A DNA stretch of 64,000 nt from Acidobacteriota bacterium (GTDB lineage: Bacteria > Acidobacteriota > Blastocatellia > Pyrinomonadales > Pyrinomonadaceae): assembly GCA_019639235.1 (NCBI GenBank), contig JAHBSG010000009.1, positions 1 through 64,000 on the forward strand, given 5' to 3'. Both the position numbers and the translations under genes were made by a program. Each line of letters starts with the position of its first letter. Positions within the stretch are counted from its first letter, which is position 1. The notes under the pieces are model-generated. The model was not told where the DNA came from and ran no database searches. It worked only from the letters and a program-made list of their open reading frames with translations. This document shows, one piece after another, positions 26,755 to 34,375 of this stretch.

Positions 26755-28746
26755 CTACTGACTTTCGGCCGCAGGCTTTGTGTCTGCTTCAAGATATTTG
26801 ATCGCCTCGGTCAACACCACGTCCTCGCCGTTAAGTCTTCGGCGAACGTATTCATCATTGATCGGTATCCTTATGTCTGGAGTGACGCCCTTGCCTTCGA
26901 GGTTCGGTTCGCGTGTTCCGGCGTAGAACATTTGCCCGCCCGTGTAGGTGAACGGGATCTTGCCCGGCATCATCGCCAAGCGTACCGACCCGCCGGCCCC
27001 ATCAGTGCCCGAGTCGGCGATGACGGTCGCCCGTCCCTTTTTTTGCAGGAATTGGGAGAAGAACTCCGCCGCACTGGCCGAACCGCCGTCAACAATCACG
27101 ACGACCTCACCCTTGAAGGCAAGCTCCGGCCGTGGCGACGAGATCATTTTCTGACCTTCGTTCGGGAGTTTCACGAACGTCTTCAGAGCATCGTCATATA
27201 CGTAGTTATCGAGCCAGTCCTTCGATACGGGCGAGTCCGCCGGGAACATGTACGACGCCAAAGTATAAAAAAGGGCGATCAGGCCGCCGCTGTTGCCGCG
27301 AAGGTCGATTATGATCCCGGGCCCCGAATTCCAACGCGAGAGAAACGTCTCAAACCCGGCGATGGTGTAAGGCACATTCTCAAAATCGTTCCACCTGACG
27401 TATCCGAACTTGCCGTCGCCGACCGATCTCATCTCGAACGGATCTTCTGTGTTCCGGAGCGGCGGGAACCCGGAAAAGTCGGCAATTTCGACCGCTGTCA
27501 ACGTAGCTCTTGCCACGACCGTCTCACCCGGCCTCTTGAACTCGAGGTCAACTTTCTCGCCGATGGGAAACGCAAAAGCAATTGCAAGGGCTACGGCCAC
27601 CGCGCGTTCCTCTGTGCCGACGAAGCCGCGTGCAGGCAGCGTATCAAGATGATCCCTGACCGACAATCCGTTGATCTTGATCACTTCGGTCCCGGGCACT
27701 AGTCCGGCGCGTGCGGCCGGAGTGTCTTTCCCGACAGCGTAGACGATGAAGCGTCCATCCGTGTATCGGATGAGTTCTGCGCCGAGGTTTCCTGCGAGCC
27801 GCCGTTTTAGCATCTCAAACCTCTTTGGGGCGATCTTCGGATCGTAGGTCGCGGACTGAACATGACCATCGCGCATTCGCGATGCGAACTCATAAAGAAT
27901 GATGTAATACTCGCCGAGATCGTTTGCGGCGTCAGCCGCTTTTACGCGAGGCAAGTAATCGGCCCGCTTCTTTTCCCAATCTATCTTTCGAAGCTCGGTG
28001 TAGGCGTAGCGTTCCTTCAAAAGATCGATCAGCGAATTAAAACTCTCGAGAATGCCCTGGCCGGAAAAGTCGGGGTTCTTTCCTTCCTCGGGCTGGAGGA
28101 TGTCCATACGGGGAGTCGTCGAGTTATCGAAGGTGATCTTTCCATCGGCAGCGATCTTCATCACGGAATATCCCGCAGGCACCCCGACCGTCTCGTCATC
28201 TGCGGTGAAAAGCCGTTTGTCAGGGCCAAACGAGATCGGTACTTTCTGATAATTATCAGGGGCATAAACGAGGACCGTCCCGCTCCTTATGGTCGCGTTC
28301 TTGGCGTCCGCAAGTATTGAAAGAAACCCGCTTTCCTGTTCGAGTTGTTCGAGGTAGGAGTCGCCGTAGAGATTGATTGCATTGATCGCAGCGAAAAGCT
28401 TCACCCCGTTGTCCGGTTGGCCATTATTGTCCACATCGACCGAGCGGCAAGTAGGGACGAACGGGAGATCGATCTCGAACTTGATCGGGGCCGTCCATAC
28501 GGGCGTTGTGAACCGGCCGATTATCTGCTCGGATTTCGGCACCCAATTGGCAGATGGGCCAGTCAGGGAATCACTGATGCAGATCAGTGCCGCGGTCGCT
28601 CCTTGGGAAAAATACTTCGGCACGATGGCGCTCTTGAAATCAAATTCACCGGTAACGCGGGTAGGAAGGTCCTCCGGGCTCTGGTTGAAGGCCGGAACTC
28701 CGATAAGAAGCACCGCGACCATTGAGCGAAATAGACGGTTCAGCAT
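26755..28746 (-). CDS. Secreted S41-family (C-terminal processing) protease
   Basis: 663 residues from ATG 28746, chosen because AAAGGTGA precedes it and because it starts a signal peptide (MLNRLFRSMVAVLLIGVPAF). An upstream extension to 28893 looks non-coding. A ~250-residue N-terminal region is followed by a TSP/PDZ-like region (about 300-400, GKDTPAARAGLVPGTEVIKI). The S41 core is GIIIDLRGNSGG and VVIVDGGSASAAEFFSQFL, which carries the catalytic Ser. The C-terminus ends normally (GVTPDIRIPINDEYVRRR). It cleaves exported proteins outside the inner membrane; targets unknown. Confidence 0.9.
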   Translation of the reverse strand: MLNRLFRSMVAVLLIGVPAFNQSPEDLPTRVTGEFDFKSAIVPKYFSQGATAALICISDSLTGPSANWVPKSEQIIGRFTTPVWTAPIKFEIDLPFVPTCRSVDVDNNGQPDNGVKLFAAINAINLYGDSYLEQLEQESGFLSILADAKNATIRSGTVLVYAPDNYQKVPISFGPDKRLFTADDETVGVPAGYSVMKIAADGKITFDNSTTPRMDILQPEEGKNPDFSGQGILESFNSLIDLLKERYAYTELRKIDWEKKRADYLPRVKAADAANDLGEYYIILYEFASRMRDGHVQSATYDPKIAPKRFEMLKRRLAGNLGAELIRYTDGRFIVYAVGKDTPAARAGLVPGTEVIKINGLSVRDHLDTLPARGFVGTEERAVAVALAIAFAFPIGEKVDLEFKRPGETVVARATLTAVEIADFSGFPPLRNTEDPFEMRSVGDGKFGYVRWNDFENVPYTIAGFETFLSRWNSGPGIIIDLRGNSGGLIALFYTLASYMFPADSPVSKDWLDNYVYDDALKTFVKLPNEGQKMISSPRPELAFKGEVVVIVDGGSASAAEFFSQFLQKKGRATVIADSGTDGAGGSVRLAMMPGKIPFTYTGGQMFYAGTREPNLEGKGVTPDIRIPINDEYVRRRLNGEDVVLTEAIKYLEADTKPAAESQ

Positions 28747-29152
28747 TTGAATCACCTTTTGTTGGAAAAAGATGCGGGGGTACGAATGTTGCGGCCATCC
28801 CCCTGAGGACCACGTCGCTACCCCCGCCAAATGCAGCTGCGGGAACGAGGATCTATCGTTCCTTTTGCTGCCAAACCTAAAAACGCTATTCAATGACCGA
28901 ATGTCACTGTCGGCACTCAGGACACCTCGGTTTTCGTTTCGCGAACTTGACGTTCACTCGAGCTTCGAGTCTCCGGTTGCCGAAATGACCAGATCCTCGA
29001 TCGAATCCTCTACTGCCGCGATCCTCGATCGAACACCCAAGTAAAATACAGCTGCCGCGGTCACGCCGATCTCAAAACGCTCGACCTGTCCTATAGCTCT
29101 TTGCGTCGTGGCGCCTACCACAGTGCCATGGTCCCAAAATACCCGGCCAACG
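28747..29152. other. 406-bp gap upstream of the S41 gene
   Basis: No firm gene. It contains a 14-bp direct repeat GATCCTCGATCGAA at 28992-29005 and 29020-29033. On the minus strand a frame ending at 28954 is open for about 70 codons and reads in a protein-like way, but it has no good start and overlaps the small membrane protein, so it is not called. The S41 promoter should lie here, but no clear box was found. Confidence 0.5.
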
Positions 29153-29395
29153 TCATTTTTGTACGCGTCGGGGCCGGATGGCCCAAACCCAGACCAGCAC
29201 CAGGTTGATCAGAACACCGATCACCCGGATTATCGGCGATGCGGTTGACGCAAACAGCCAACTAAGAAACTGGGTCCATGGGATTCCCGCGATAATAGAG
29301 AAAATGTAGTCGAGCGGGCCCGAATTTGAGACATATCCCGCGACCAGGCCAAATAGTGCGAACAGCGTGTAACCGGCTGCAATAGCGATTCTCAT
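29153..29395 (-). CDS. Small membrane protein
   Basis: 80 residues from ATG 29395, preceded by GAGGA at good spacing. Two or three hydrophobic segments: AIAAGYTLFALFGLVAGYV, a middle stretch and IIRVIGVLINLVLVWVWAI. It ends with a basic tail (RPRRVQK). No family recognised. It begins a minus-strand run of small exported and membrane proteins, although a promoter of its own was not identified. Confidence 0.65.
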   Translation of the reverse strand: MRIAIAAGYTLFALFGLVAGYVSNSGPLDYIFSIIAGIPWTQFLSWLFASTASPIIRVIGVLINLVLVWVWAIRPRRVQK

Positions 29396-29466
29396 ATCGG
29401 TCCTCGAATAACGTACGACACAAAGCGAAATTCCCCAGAAATGCCGGGCAGAAGAGCCCACTGCGT

Positions 29467-29874
29467 TTACTCAACCTCGATACTGAATCTAACGTTGTAC
29501 GAAGACGATCGGTTATTCTGACGGTCCCCTTTTTCCATATAAACCCGGACCACGTAGGCCCCATCGTTCGGGAGTTCACCGCGCCAAGATGTCGATTGAC
29601 GAGCATCGTCCGCGATCGCAACTTCGCTGCCCGAGGGCAAAACGTTGAAATAAACCGGGGCACCCGAACGCCGTGTCAGTACCACTCGGAGAGTTTGGCC
29701 GGCCCGTGCCCGAAGAACGTAGTCGATGTAACGCTGGCCGCGAATAGAACCGTTGTAGCTCCCAATGGTTTTACCGCGGGCGAACCGGACGTTGACCTTC
29801 GTCTGAGCTTCCATTTCGGGAGCGAAAGCAAAGAAGGCGATCAAAAGTGTGCATGCAATAAGAAAGGTCTTCAT
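29467..29874 (-). CDS. Small secreted beta-sandwich protein, lysozyme-inhibitor-like
   Basis: 135 residues with a signal peptide (MKTFLIACTLLIAFFAFAPE...AQ). The mature part reads as one beta-sandwich: YIDYVLRARAGQTLRVVLT, VYFNVLPSGSEVAI, ELPNDGAYVVRVYMEKGDRQ. The pattern (YvlrA.AGQ.lrV.L ... yFNV.P.G ... G.Y.vrVYm.r) resembles periplasmic inhibitors of g- or i-type lysozyme (PliG/PliI) and related pre-peptidase-like domains. If so, it would protect the wall from lysozyme. That is an inference from pattern, not a confident call. Confidence 0.6.
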   Translation of the reverse strand: MKTFLIACTLLIAFFAFAPEMEAQTKVNVRFARGKTIGSYNGSIRGQRYIDYVLRARAGQTLRVVLTRRSGAPVYFNVLPSGSEVAIADDARQSTSWRGELPNDGAYVVRVYMEKGDRQNNRSSSYNVRFSIEVE

Positions 29875-29895
29875 CTGTTTATCCTCTTTGGATGC

Positions 29896-29923
29896 GGCCG
29901 GCGAAGTCAGTGCAACGCCGGCC
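29896..29923. terminator. Inverted repeat between the solute-binding gene and the small secreted gene
   Basis: GGCCGGCG and CGCCGGCC enclose 12 nt. It sits between the minus-strand genes ending at 29952 and starting at 29874. No T run follows, so it may be a weak or Rho-aided terminator, or a 5' leader stem of the downstream gene. Confidence 0.4.
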
Positions 29924-29951
29924 TCTTAGGAATGGGTCAGCGGTTCGTCCG

Positions 29952-30839
29952 CTACTGAAGGCGATCGGCCCAATCGGTATCTTCGAACCAGTATTTCCGG
30001 CGTTCTTTCAACCAGCCGTTGCGCTCGTAGTAACGGATCCAGGTGTTCAGGTAGTTCAGAAAGTCGACATCCCCTTTTCGGATGACGAAACTTTCGTCCA
30101 TGGTCTGCATCGGGTCTGCGAGAGGACGGAAGATACGTGCTCCGCCGTGCTTCATCGCAAACTCGGGCCCCGGAGTTGATGCCATCGCGGCGTTGATCTT
30201 CCCTTCGCCAACGGCTTCCATCATCGCGGCCTCGTCGTCAAAATACTGGATCTTGGCCTTTGGGAAGCGTGCCTTCGCGAGTTCATCGTAGACGGTGCCG
30301 CTGACGACGCCAATCGTTACATCCTCGTCGTTGTAGTCCTTTTCGTCACCCTTTCCGCGCATTTTGTCGCGGCTCGCGATGAGCTCGATCTTCGACTTCG
30401 AATAGGGCTCGGAGAAGTTGACCAGCAATGCACGCTGCGGTGTCGGGTACATTCCCGTGATAAGGATGTCGAAACGCTTGCTCATCAGATCGCCGATGAG
30501 TGCCGACGAACCCGCGGGCATGAGTTTCAACTCTACGCCGAGATCCTCGGCGAGCTTTTTTGCGACATCGATCTCGAATCCGAAATAATTCCCGTCTTTG
30601 TCGCGCATCGCCCACGGGACAAACGTGGCAAATCCAACATTGAGAACGCCTTTCCTTCGAATGGTGACAAGCGTATCCACATTGCTCAGAACCGCCGGCG
30701 GTGCCGTGATGACACGAACCTGAGGAGCAGGCCTTGTGGTCCTCGTGCGCCGTTGAGCATCGGCCGAGACCGCGAGGAGCGAAATTGACATTAACGCGAT
30801 CACGGCGAACGCCGCTAAATTCATTTTTCTTCCTTTCAT
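29952..30839 (-). CDS. Periplasmic substrate-binding protein (amino-acid type, family 3)
   Basis: 295 residues. Start at ATG 30839 has AGGAG upstream; an internal ATG at 30824 is a close rival. Signal peptide about 1-28. The mature protein shows the PBP2 type 3 pattern: LVTIRRKGVLNVGFATFVPW, NYFGFEIDVAKKLAEDLGVE, DILITGMYPTPQRALLVNFS and MDESFVIRKGD. Such proteins capture amino acids or similar ligands for ABC importers or act as sensor inputs. No ABC permease or ATPase gene is near, so it must work with a distant transporter or another partner. Confidence 0.85.
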   Translation of the reverse strand: MKGRKMNLAAFAVIALMSISLLAVSADAQRRTRTTRPAPQVRVITAPPAVLSNVDTLVTIRRKGVLNVGFATFVPWAMRDKDGNYFGFEIDVAKKLAEDLGVELKLMPAGSSALIGDLMSKRFDILITGMYPTPQRALLVNFSEPYSKSKIELIASRDKMRGKGDEKDYNDEDVTIGVVSGTVYDELAKARFPKAKIQYFDDEAAMMEAVGEGKINAAMASTPGPEFAMKHGGARIFRPLADPMQTMDESFVIRKGDVDFLNYLNTWIRYYERNGWLKERRKYWFEDTDWADRLQ

Positions 30840-30859
30840 TTCATTCTCCTATCGATCAA

Positions 30860-31507
30860 CTACCGAACACGAACAAAGCTGAAGTCCGAACCATCAGAGC
30901 CGTAAGCCATGAAACCGTTGCCGTCCTTTGAGACCTCGAAATCACCCCAGGGCAGCGAGAGCCATCGGTCGCGAAAAGTGCCGTACTCGTAATAGCGGCT
31001 GTCTTCGTTCCAGACCGAAACCGCGCCATCAGGCTTGATCGTGATATCCGCCATCTCGTTCCGTCGCGGGTTCCAGCCCCGGAAAGTACCAACATAGAAG
31101 CTGTTGACGTGCGATGATCCTTCCTTCCAGCCGTCATGATCTTGCTCCGACTTCCGGTCCTTGGAGGCAAGCACTCCCGCGAGGATCAGGCCTCCCAAGA
31201 TCGCGCCGCCCGCGATCGCGGCACCGGTGCTCGACTTTCCATATCGAAACTCGGCCCGGCAGCCGTGATCGACCCAAATGCCGCGGCGGTCATAGCCCCA
31301 ATCGGTGCCTCGGTTGCAGTTCGAGAAGGAGAGCTTTCGCTCCATTGTGACGTTGTTGTCCGTATCCGCCCGGCAATAGTTATAGCCGCCGCCGATGCTC
31401 TCGCAGGTCAACGTTCTCGCCTGAGCGAATACCGAGTGGATCCCGAGAGTTCCGATGAACATTAGGGACATCAAACTGAATGAGATCCCCTTCTTGATGG
31501 TTTTCAT
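30860..31507 (-). CDS. DUF3011-like secreted protein
   Basis: 215 residues. The start has GGAGGA upstream. Signal peptide about 1-28 (MKTIKKGISFSLMSLMFIGT...FAQ). The N-terminal half (TLTCESIGGGYNYCRADT ... VTMERKLSFSNCNRGTDWGY ... GIWVDHGCRAEF) matches DUF3011, with conserved Cys pairs, a family found in proteins that face the outside. A glycine/alanine-rich hydrophobic stretch (AAIAGGAILGGLILAGVLAS) follows and then a beta-rich C-terminal half (FYVGTFRGWNPRR...). Biological role unknown. It lies in the run of exported proteins, with its own upstream region. Confidence 0.78.
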   Translation of the reverse strand: MKTIKKGISFSLMSLMFIGTLGIHSVFAQARTLTCESIGGGYNYCRADTDNNVTMERKLSFSNCNRGTDWGYDRRGIWVDHGCRAEFRYGKSSTGAAIAGGAILGGLILAGVLASKDRKSEQDHDGWKEGSSHVNSFYVGTFRGWNPRRNEMADITIKPDGAVSVWNEDSRYYEYGTFRDRWLSLPWGDFEVSKDGNGFMAYGSDGSDFSFVRVR

Positions 31508-31524
31508 TTCCTATCCTCCGTTTG

Positions 31525-31555
31525 AAAAATGCCGGCGGCCTTCCCGGTCGCCGGC
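31525..31555 (-). terminator. Terminator after the lipoprotein gene
   Basis: GCCGGCGGCC and GGTCGCCGGC form a stem. On the minus strand ATTTTTCAAAC follows. It lies just past the stop at 31570. Confidence 0.8.
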
Positions 31556-31569
31556 GAAAAGAGCCAAGC

Positions 31570-32256
31570 TTAGTACTCGCTGGTGCGGTCAACGACGAAC
31601 TGCCACGTAGCTTCACCCGGCTTGATCTTGTACTGAACCTGTTTCGTCTTCCCGGTTTTCTTTGCGTCGGCACCGGAGCCATCAAAAACAGGAAAGCGAT
31701 GCACAAGAACGCTTTCGACGATCGCCATGTCGTCCTCGCCGTTGTATCCCTTGTATTCGGCCGACGCGGTATTCGGCTCTCGCATATAAACCTCCGAAAG
31801 CGATCTCTTGTTGTTTGCCGAATAAGCGACCACACGAGCCCGCTTAAGGCCGTCGCTCTCACGGTAGAACACATATATCTCCGGTGATTGATCGATGTTC
31901 AGATCGCCGACCTCGGCCTCAGAAACGCTTCCGTTGATCTTCACGACTACCGGTTCATTGCTAACGGTAAGCCCCGCGGGCGTTATCGTTACCGAGTTAT
32001 CCGAAGCGCTGTTCGGACTCTCGACCGTGAACTTGATCCCATGGAGTTCGACGGTTTTCTTGAAAGGCTCGGACTTGGCCGGAGCGGCGCTCGTCGCTGC
32101 AGAGTTGCTGTTAACGGCAGCATTCGAGTTTGTAGAATTCGTTGGCGATGCAGGCTTTGACACCGAATTGGCCGGAGTGGTAGGGGTGCTGCCGCAACCG
32201 GACGCAACCGAAACCAGCATGAACGCGAAAATACCGATCAAAATTGTGTGTTTCAT
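31570..32256 (-). CDS. Lipoprotein of unknown function
   Basis: 228 residues from ATG 32256 (MKHTILIGIFAFMLVSVASG); the frame is open further upstream but is non-coding there. The lipobox is VASGC near residue 20, so it should be lipid-anchored. The first ~45 mature residues are an Asn/Ser/Thr/Ala linker like those on the Ser/Thr kinase. The body (about 65-228) has EPFKKTVELHGIKFTVESPN and EIYVFYRESDGLKRARVVAY. No family recognised. A terminator follows at once, so it is a single-gene unit or the end of one. Confidence 0.7.
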   Translation of the reverse strand: MKHTILIGIFAFMLVSVASGCGSTPTTPANSVSKPASPTNSTNSNAAVNSNSAATSAAPAKSEPFKKTVELHGIKFTVESPNSASDNSVTITPAGLTVSNEPVVVKINGSVSEAEVGDLNIDQSPEIYVFYRESDGLKRARVVAYSANNKRSLSEVYMREPNTASAEYKGYNGEDDMAIVESVLVHRFPVFDGSGADAKKTGKTKQVQYKIKPGEATWQFVVDRTSEY

Positions 32257-32312
32257 TTTTCTGGGGTCTCTCCTGTGCCCGCTCGAAGTCCCATCTAAGA
32301 GCAGGAAAGGAA

Positions 32313-32345
32313 AATTGAAAAAGCGGCCCGGCTTTCCGAGCCGCC
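32313..32345 (-). terminator. Terminator after the duplicated-domain secreted gene
   Basis: On the minus strand GCGGCTCGG and CCGGGCCGC form a stem followed by TTTTTCAATTTTCC. It is eight bases past the stop at 32353. Confidence 0.8.
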
Positions 32346-32352
32346 ACATCTT

Positions 32353-33180
32353 CTAGTTGCAGCGAGGGTGCGTCTGGATATCGACCAAGGAGTCGTAACG
32401 GCCGTTAGCAGTCGCAACCTGAATGCATTGCCTGCTCTGACGACGCCACCAGATCGTGTAGCTGGTGTTTCCGGTCTTGAAACCGTCAACGTTCCGGAAG
32501 CCGCGGGACTGCATCTCCCTTTCGCCGGACGAGGCCCGCGCCCCTACAAGATCGCTCACATCGACCTTGTTACCGCCCTGATTTCCACCTTGATTTCCAC
32601 CGCCCCAAGTCGTACGCGAGTACGCGATCTGTTCGCCGTTATCGACGCGGGTGGTCAAGATGCCGTTTCGTTGTCGGGTGACCCGAGCGATCGCCCCATT
32701 GATGTTGAAACGGTTGCCCGTGATGTACATCCCGTAGGACATTCCACCGTTGATGTCCGCCTGAACGCTGCCGGTATTCGAGATGGTTAGCGTTATCCGC
32801 TCGCCGTTCGGGCCGCTGCCGTAAAAGGTACCGACCGCCCACGCAGGCGGGTTCATTTGCTGGTTGTTGTTATTGCCTCCGCCGCCGGCATTGTTTCCGC
32901 GGTTGCAGTCAAACGCAGGAGAATCGACGATGGAATTGTAGCGGCCGTTCATTGTAACAACCGTGATGCAAAGGCTACGGCGATTATTCCACCAGTTGGA
33001 CCACTTGCGGTCCCCGCCCTCTTCGGTTTTGACGAATGTGAAGCCACGGCGGCGGAGTTCCGATTCGCCTGACGACGCACGCGCACCGACCAGATCACGA
33101 AGATCGCGTGGTGTGTCCTGTGCGAAAGCCGGGATCGAAAGCATCCCGAGAATGAGTGTCATGTAGATAAGTTTTTTCAT
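32353..33180 (-). CDS. Secreted protein with a duplicated ~65-residue domain
   Basis: 275 residues with a signal peptide (MKKLIYMTLILGMLSIPAFA). Two copies of one domain: near 27-92 (DLVGARASSGESELRRRGFT ... WWNNRRSLCITVVTMNGRYN ... FDC) and near 210-274 (DLVGARASSGEREMQSRGFR ... WWRRQSRQCIQVATANGRYD ... RC). Between them lies a Gly/Asn-rich linker and a beta-rich domain (WAVGTFYGSGPNGERITLTI...). Each copy has two cysteines in the same place. I do not recognise a named family. The layout, with two identical-style flanking units, suggests a binding protein that uses both ends. Confidence 0.76.
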   Translation of the reverse strand: MKKLIYMTLILGMLSIPAFAQDTPRDLRDLVGARASSGESELRRRGFTFVKTEEGGDRKWSNWWNNRRSLCITVVTMNGRYNSIVDSPAFDCNRGNNAGGGGNNNNQQMNPPAWAVGTFYGSGPNGERITLTISNTGSVQADINGGMSYGMYITGNRFNINGAIARVTRQRNGILTTRVDNGEQIAYSRTTWGGGNQGGNQGGNKVDVSDLVGARASSGEREMQSRGFRNVDGFKTGNTSYTIWWRRQSRQCIQVATANGRYDSLVDIQTHPRCN

Positions 33181-33679
33181 AGTCTCACTCTTTCAAAATT
33201 GTTTCTTGTCCGTAAAATCCGGGGAAATTGCTAAGCTCTCGTTCCAGCCGACGTCACAGATCGGCCGGGAAACCGCAACTCGGGGAGTCAAGCAAAGAGC
33301 TTCCCGATACTTACGAACCCACAACCGTCAAAGCCACAGAATTCGATCCGATGAAGCCGCAGTTTCGAAATTCAAAAAAGCGGGAGCCCCCGAAACTCCC
33401 GCTCGGCATTAGGTCCGAACCGCGGCCCGGATGCGCCGAAGAACGATCAAAGAGCGCAAACTTTGGCTAGAAGCAAAAGCGAAATTACGTCAAGGTAGCT
33501 AATGGCAGGTTAAGGACCAAACGAAACATCGAAGGAGCAGGCCGCAAGCAACCGAACCCTGAAAGAAAAAAGACTACCCAGATGCTCAAACGAAATATGC
33601 CCTCAAGGGACGTTCGCAAATCAAAACAACGCAATAGAGCAAGTATAGGAAGTCACAGGTAAGGGTTAAATACGTATTT
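33181..33679. other. 499-bp intergenic region with a distal terminator
   Basis: No credible gene. The minus-strand response-regulator gene ends at 33680, and the only terminator found for it lies at 33374-33402, 280 bp further on. The stretch between is A/G-rich on the plus strand, with no reading frame of note. The rest, near 33181-33370, should hold the promoter of the duplicated-domain gene, which I cannot place. Confidence 0.5.
33374..33402 (-). terminator. Strong terminator, 280 bp downstream of the response regulator
   Basis: GCGGGAG and CTCCCGC with a 9-nt loop; on the minus strand six T's follow. It ends either a long 3' UTR of the regulator transcript or a small RNA produced from the gap. 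Confidence 0.82.
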
Positions 33680-34375
33680 CTACGCATTTTCGTCCGTAGA
33701 ATTACGCAATTTTTCCTCGGCGTGGATTATATCCTTATTTGCGAGAGCGAATCTTAGAAGCGCGTGGGGACCTTTGATATGAAGCTTTGAGCAGATGTTG
33801 TATCGATGGATCTCAACCGTCCTGACGCTGATGAAGAGATCTCTGGCTATTTCCCGATTGGACCGCGATCTCGCGATCTCTGAAAGGACCTTTCGTTCGG
33901 TTTGGGAAAGCTCGTTGATGTCATCGATCGTAGATATCCCAATGGAGCTCGGCACACCCGACGAGTCCCGCTGACCGAGCCCGGAACCAAGGAACTGCTC
34001 GCCAATGATGACCGCCCGGATACAGTCAACGATCTCATCCAACACCGCATCCTTCAGAACATAGCCGCTGACGCCGATCTTGTTCATCGACCTGACGACC
34101 GACTGGTTACGGTGCATGGTCAGGAAGATCACTTTCACGGGCAGTCGACGCTCGTGGATCATCTTCGCGACCGCAATGCCGTCAAGAACAGGCATATCGA
34201 GGTCGAGGATGGCCACATCCGGAGAGCTTTGCTCTACCAACTCAAGGGCCCTCGCCCCGTTCTCGACCTCGCCGATAACACTGAAATCCCGCGTGGAGGC
34301 CAGTATCTCGGCAAGTCCACGCCGAAAGATCGGGTGGTCATCTGCAATAACTTTTCTTATTGGTTCAGTCTTCAT
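33680..34375 (-). CDS. NarL/LuxR-family response regulator
   Basis: 231 residues. The receiver domain (about 7-125) has the acidic pocket ADDH, phosphoacceptor Asp in ILDLDMP, Thr in FLTMH and Lys in YVLKDA. The LuxR helix-turn-helix is near 165-225 (LSQTERKVLSEIARSRSNRE ... VRTVEIHRYNIC). Receiver plus LuxR domains mean phosphorylation-controlled DNA binding. Its start overlaps the end of the sensor kinase gene (11 bp), so the two are translationally coupled and a cognate pair. The kinase reading frame is broken once upstream, but the coupling region is intact. Confidence 0.93.
   Translation of the reverse strand: MKTEPIRKVIADDHPIFRRGLAEILASTRDFSVIGEVENGARALELVEQSSPDVAILDLDMPVLDGIAVAKMIHERRLPVKVIFLTMHRNQSVVRSMNKIGVSGYVLKDAVLDEIVDCIRAVIIGEQFLGSGLGQRDSSGVPSSIGISTIDDINELSQTERKVLSEIARSRSNREIARDLFISVRTVEIHRYNICSKLHIKGPHALLRFALANKDIIHAEEKLRNSTDENA

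Noticed and set aside
26710..27702. 330-codon plus-strand frame opposite the S41 protease
   Set aside because: No domain or start site, while the minus strand carries a complete protease.
25679..33680. Integrated island at tRNA-Arg
   Set aside because: No second copy of the tRNA 3' end, no integrase and no composition shift at the expected far end.
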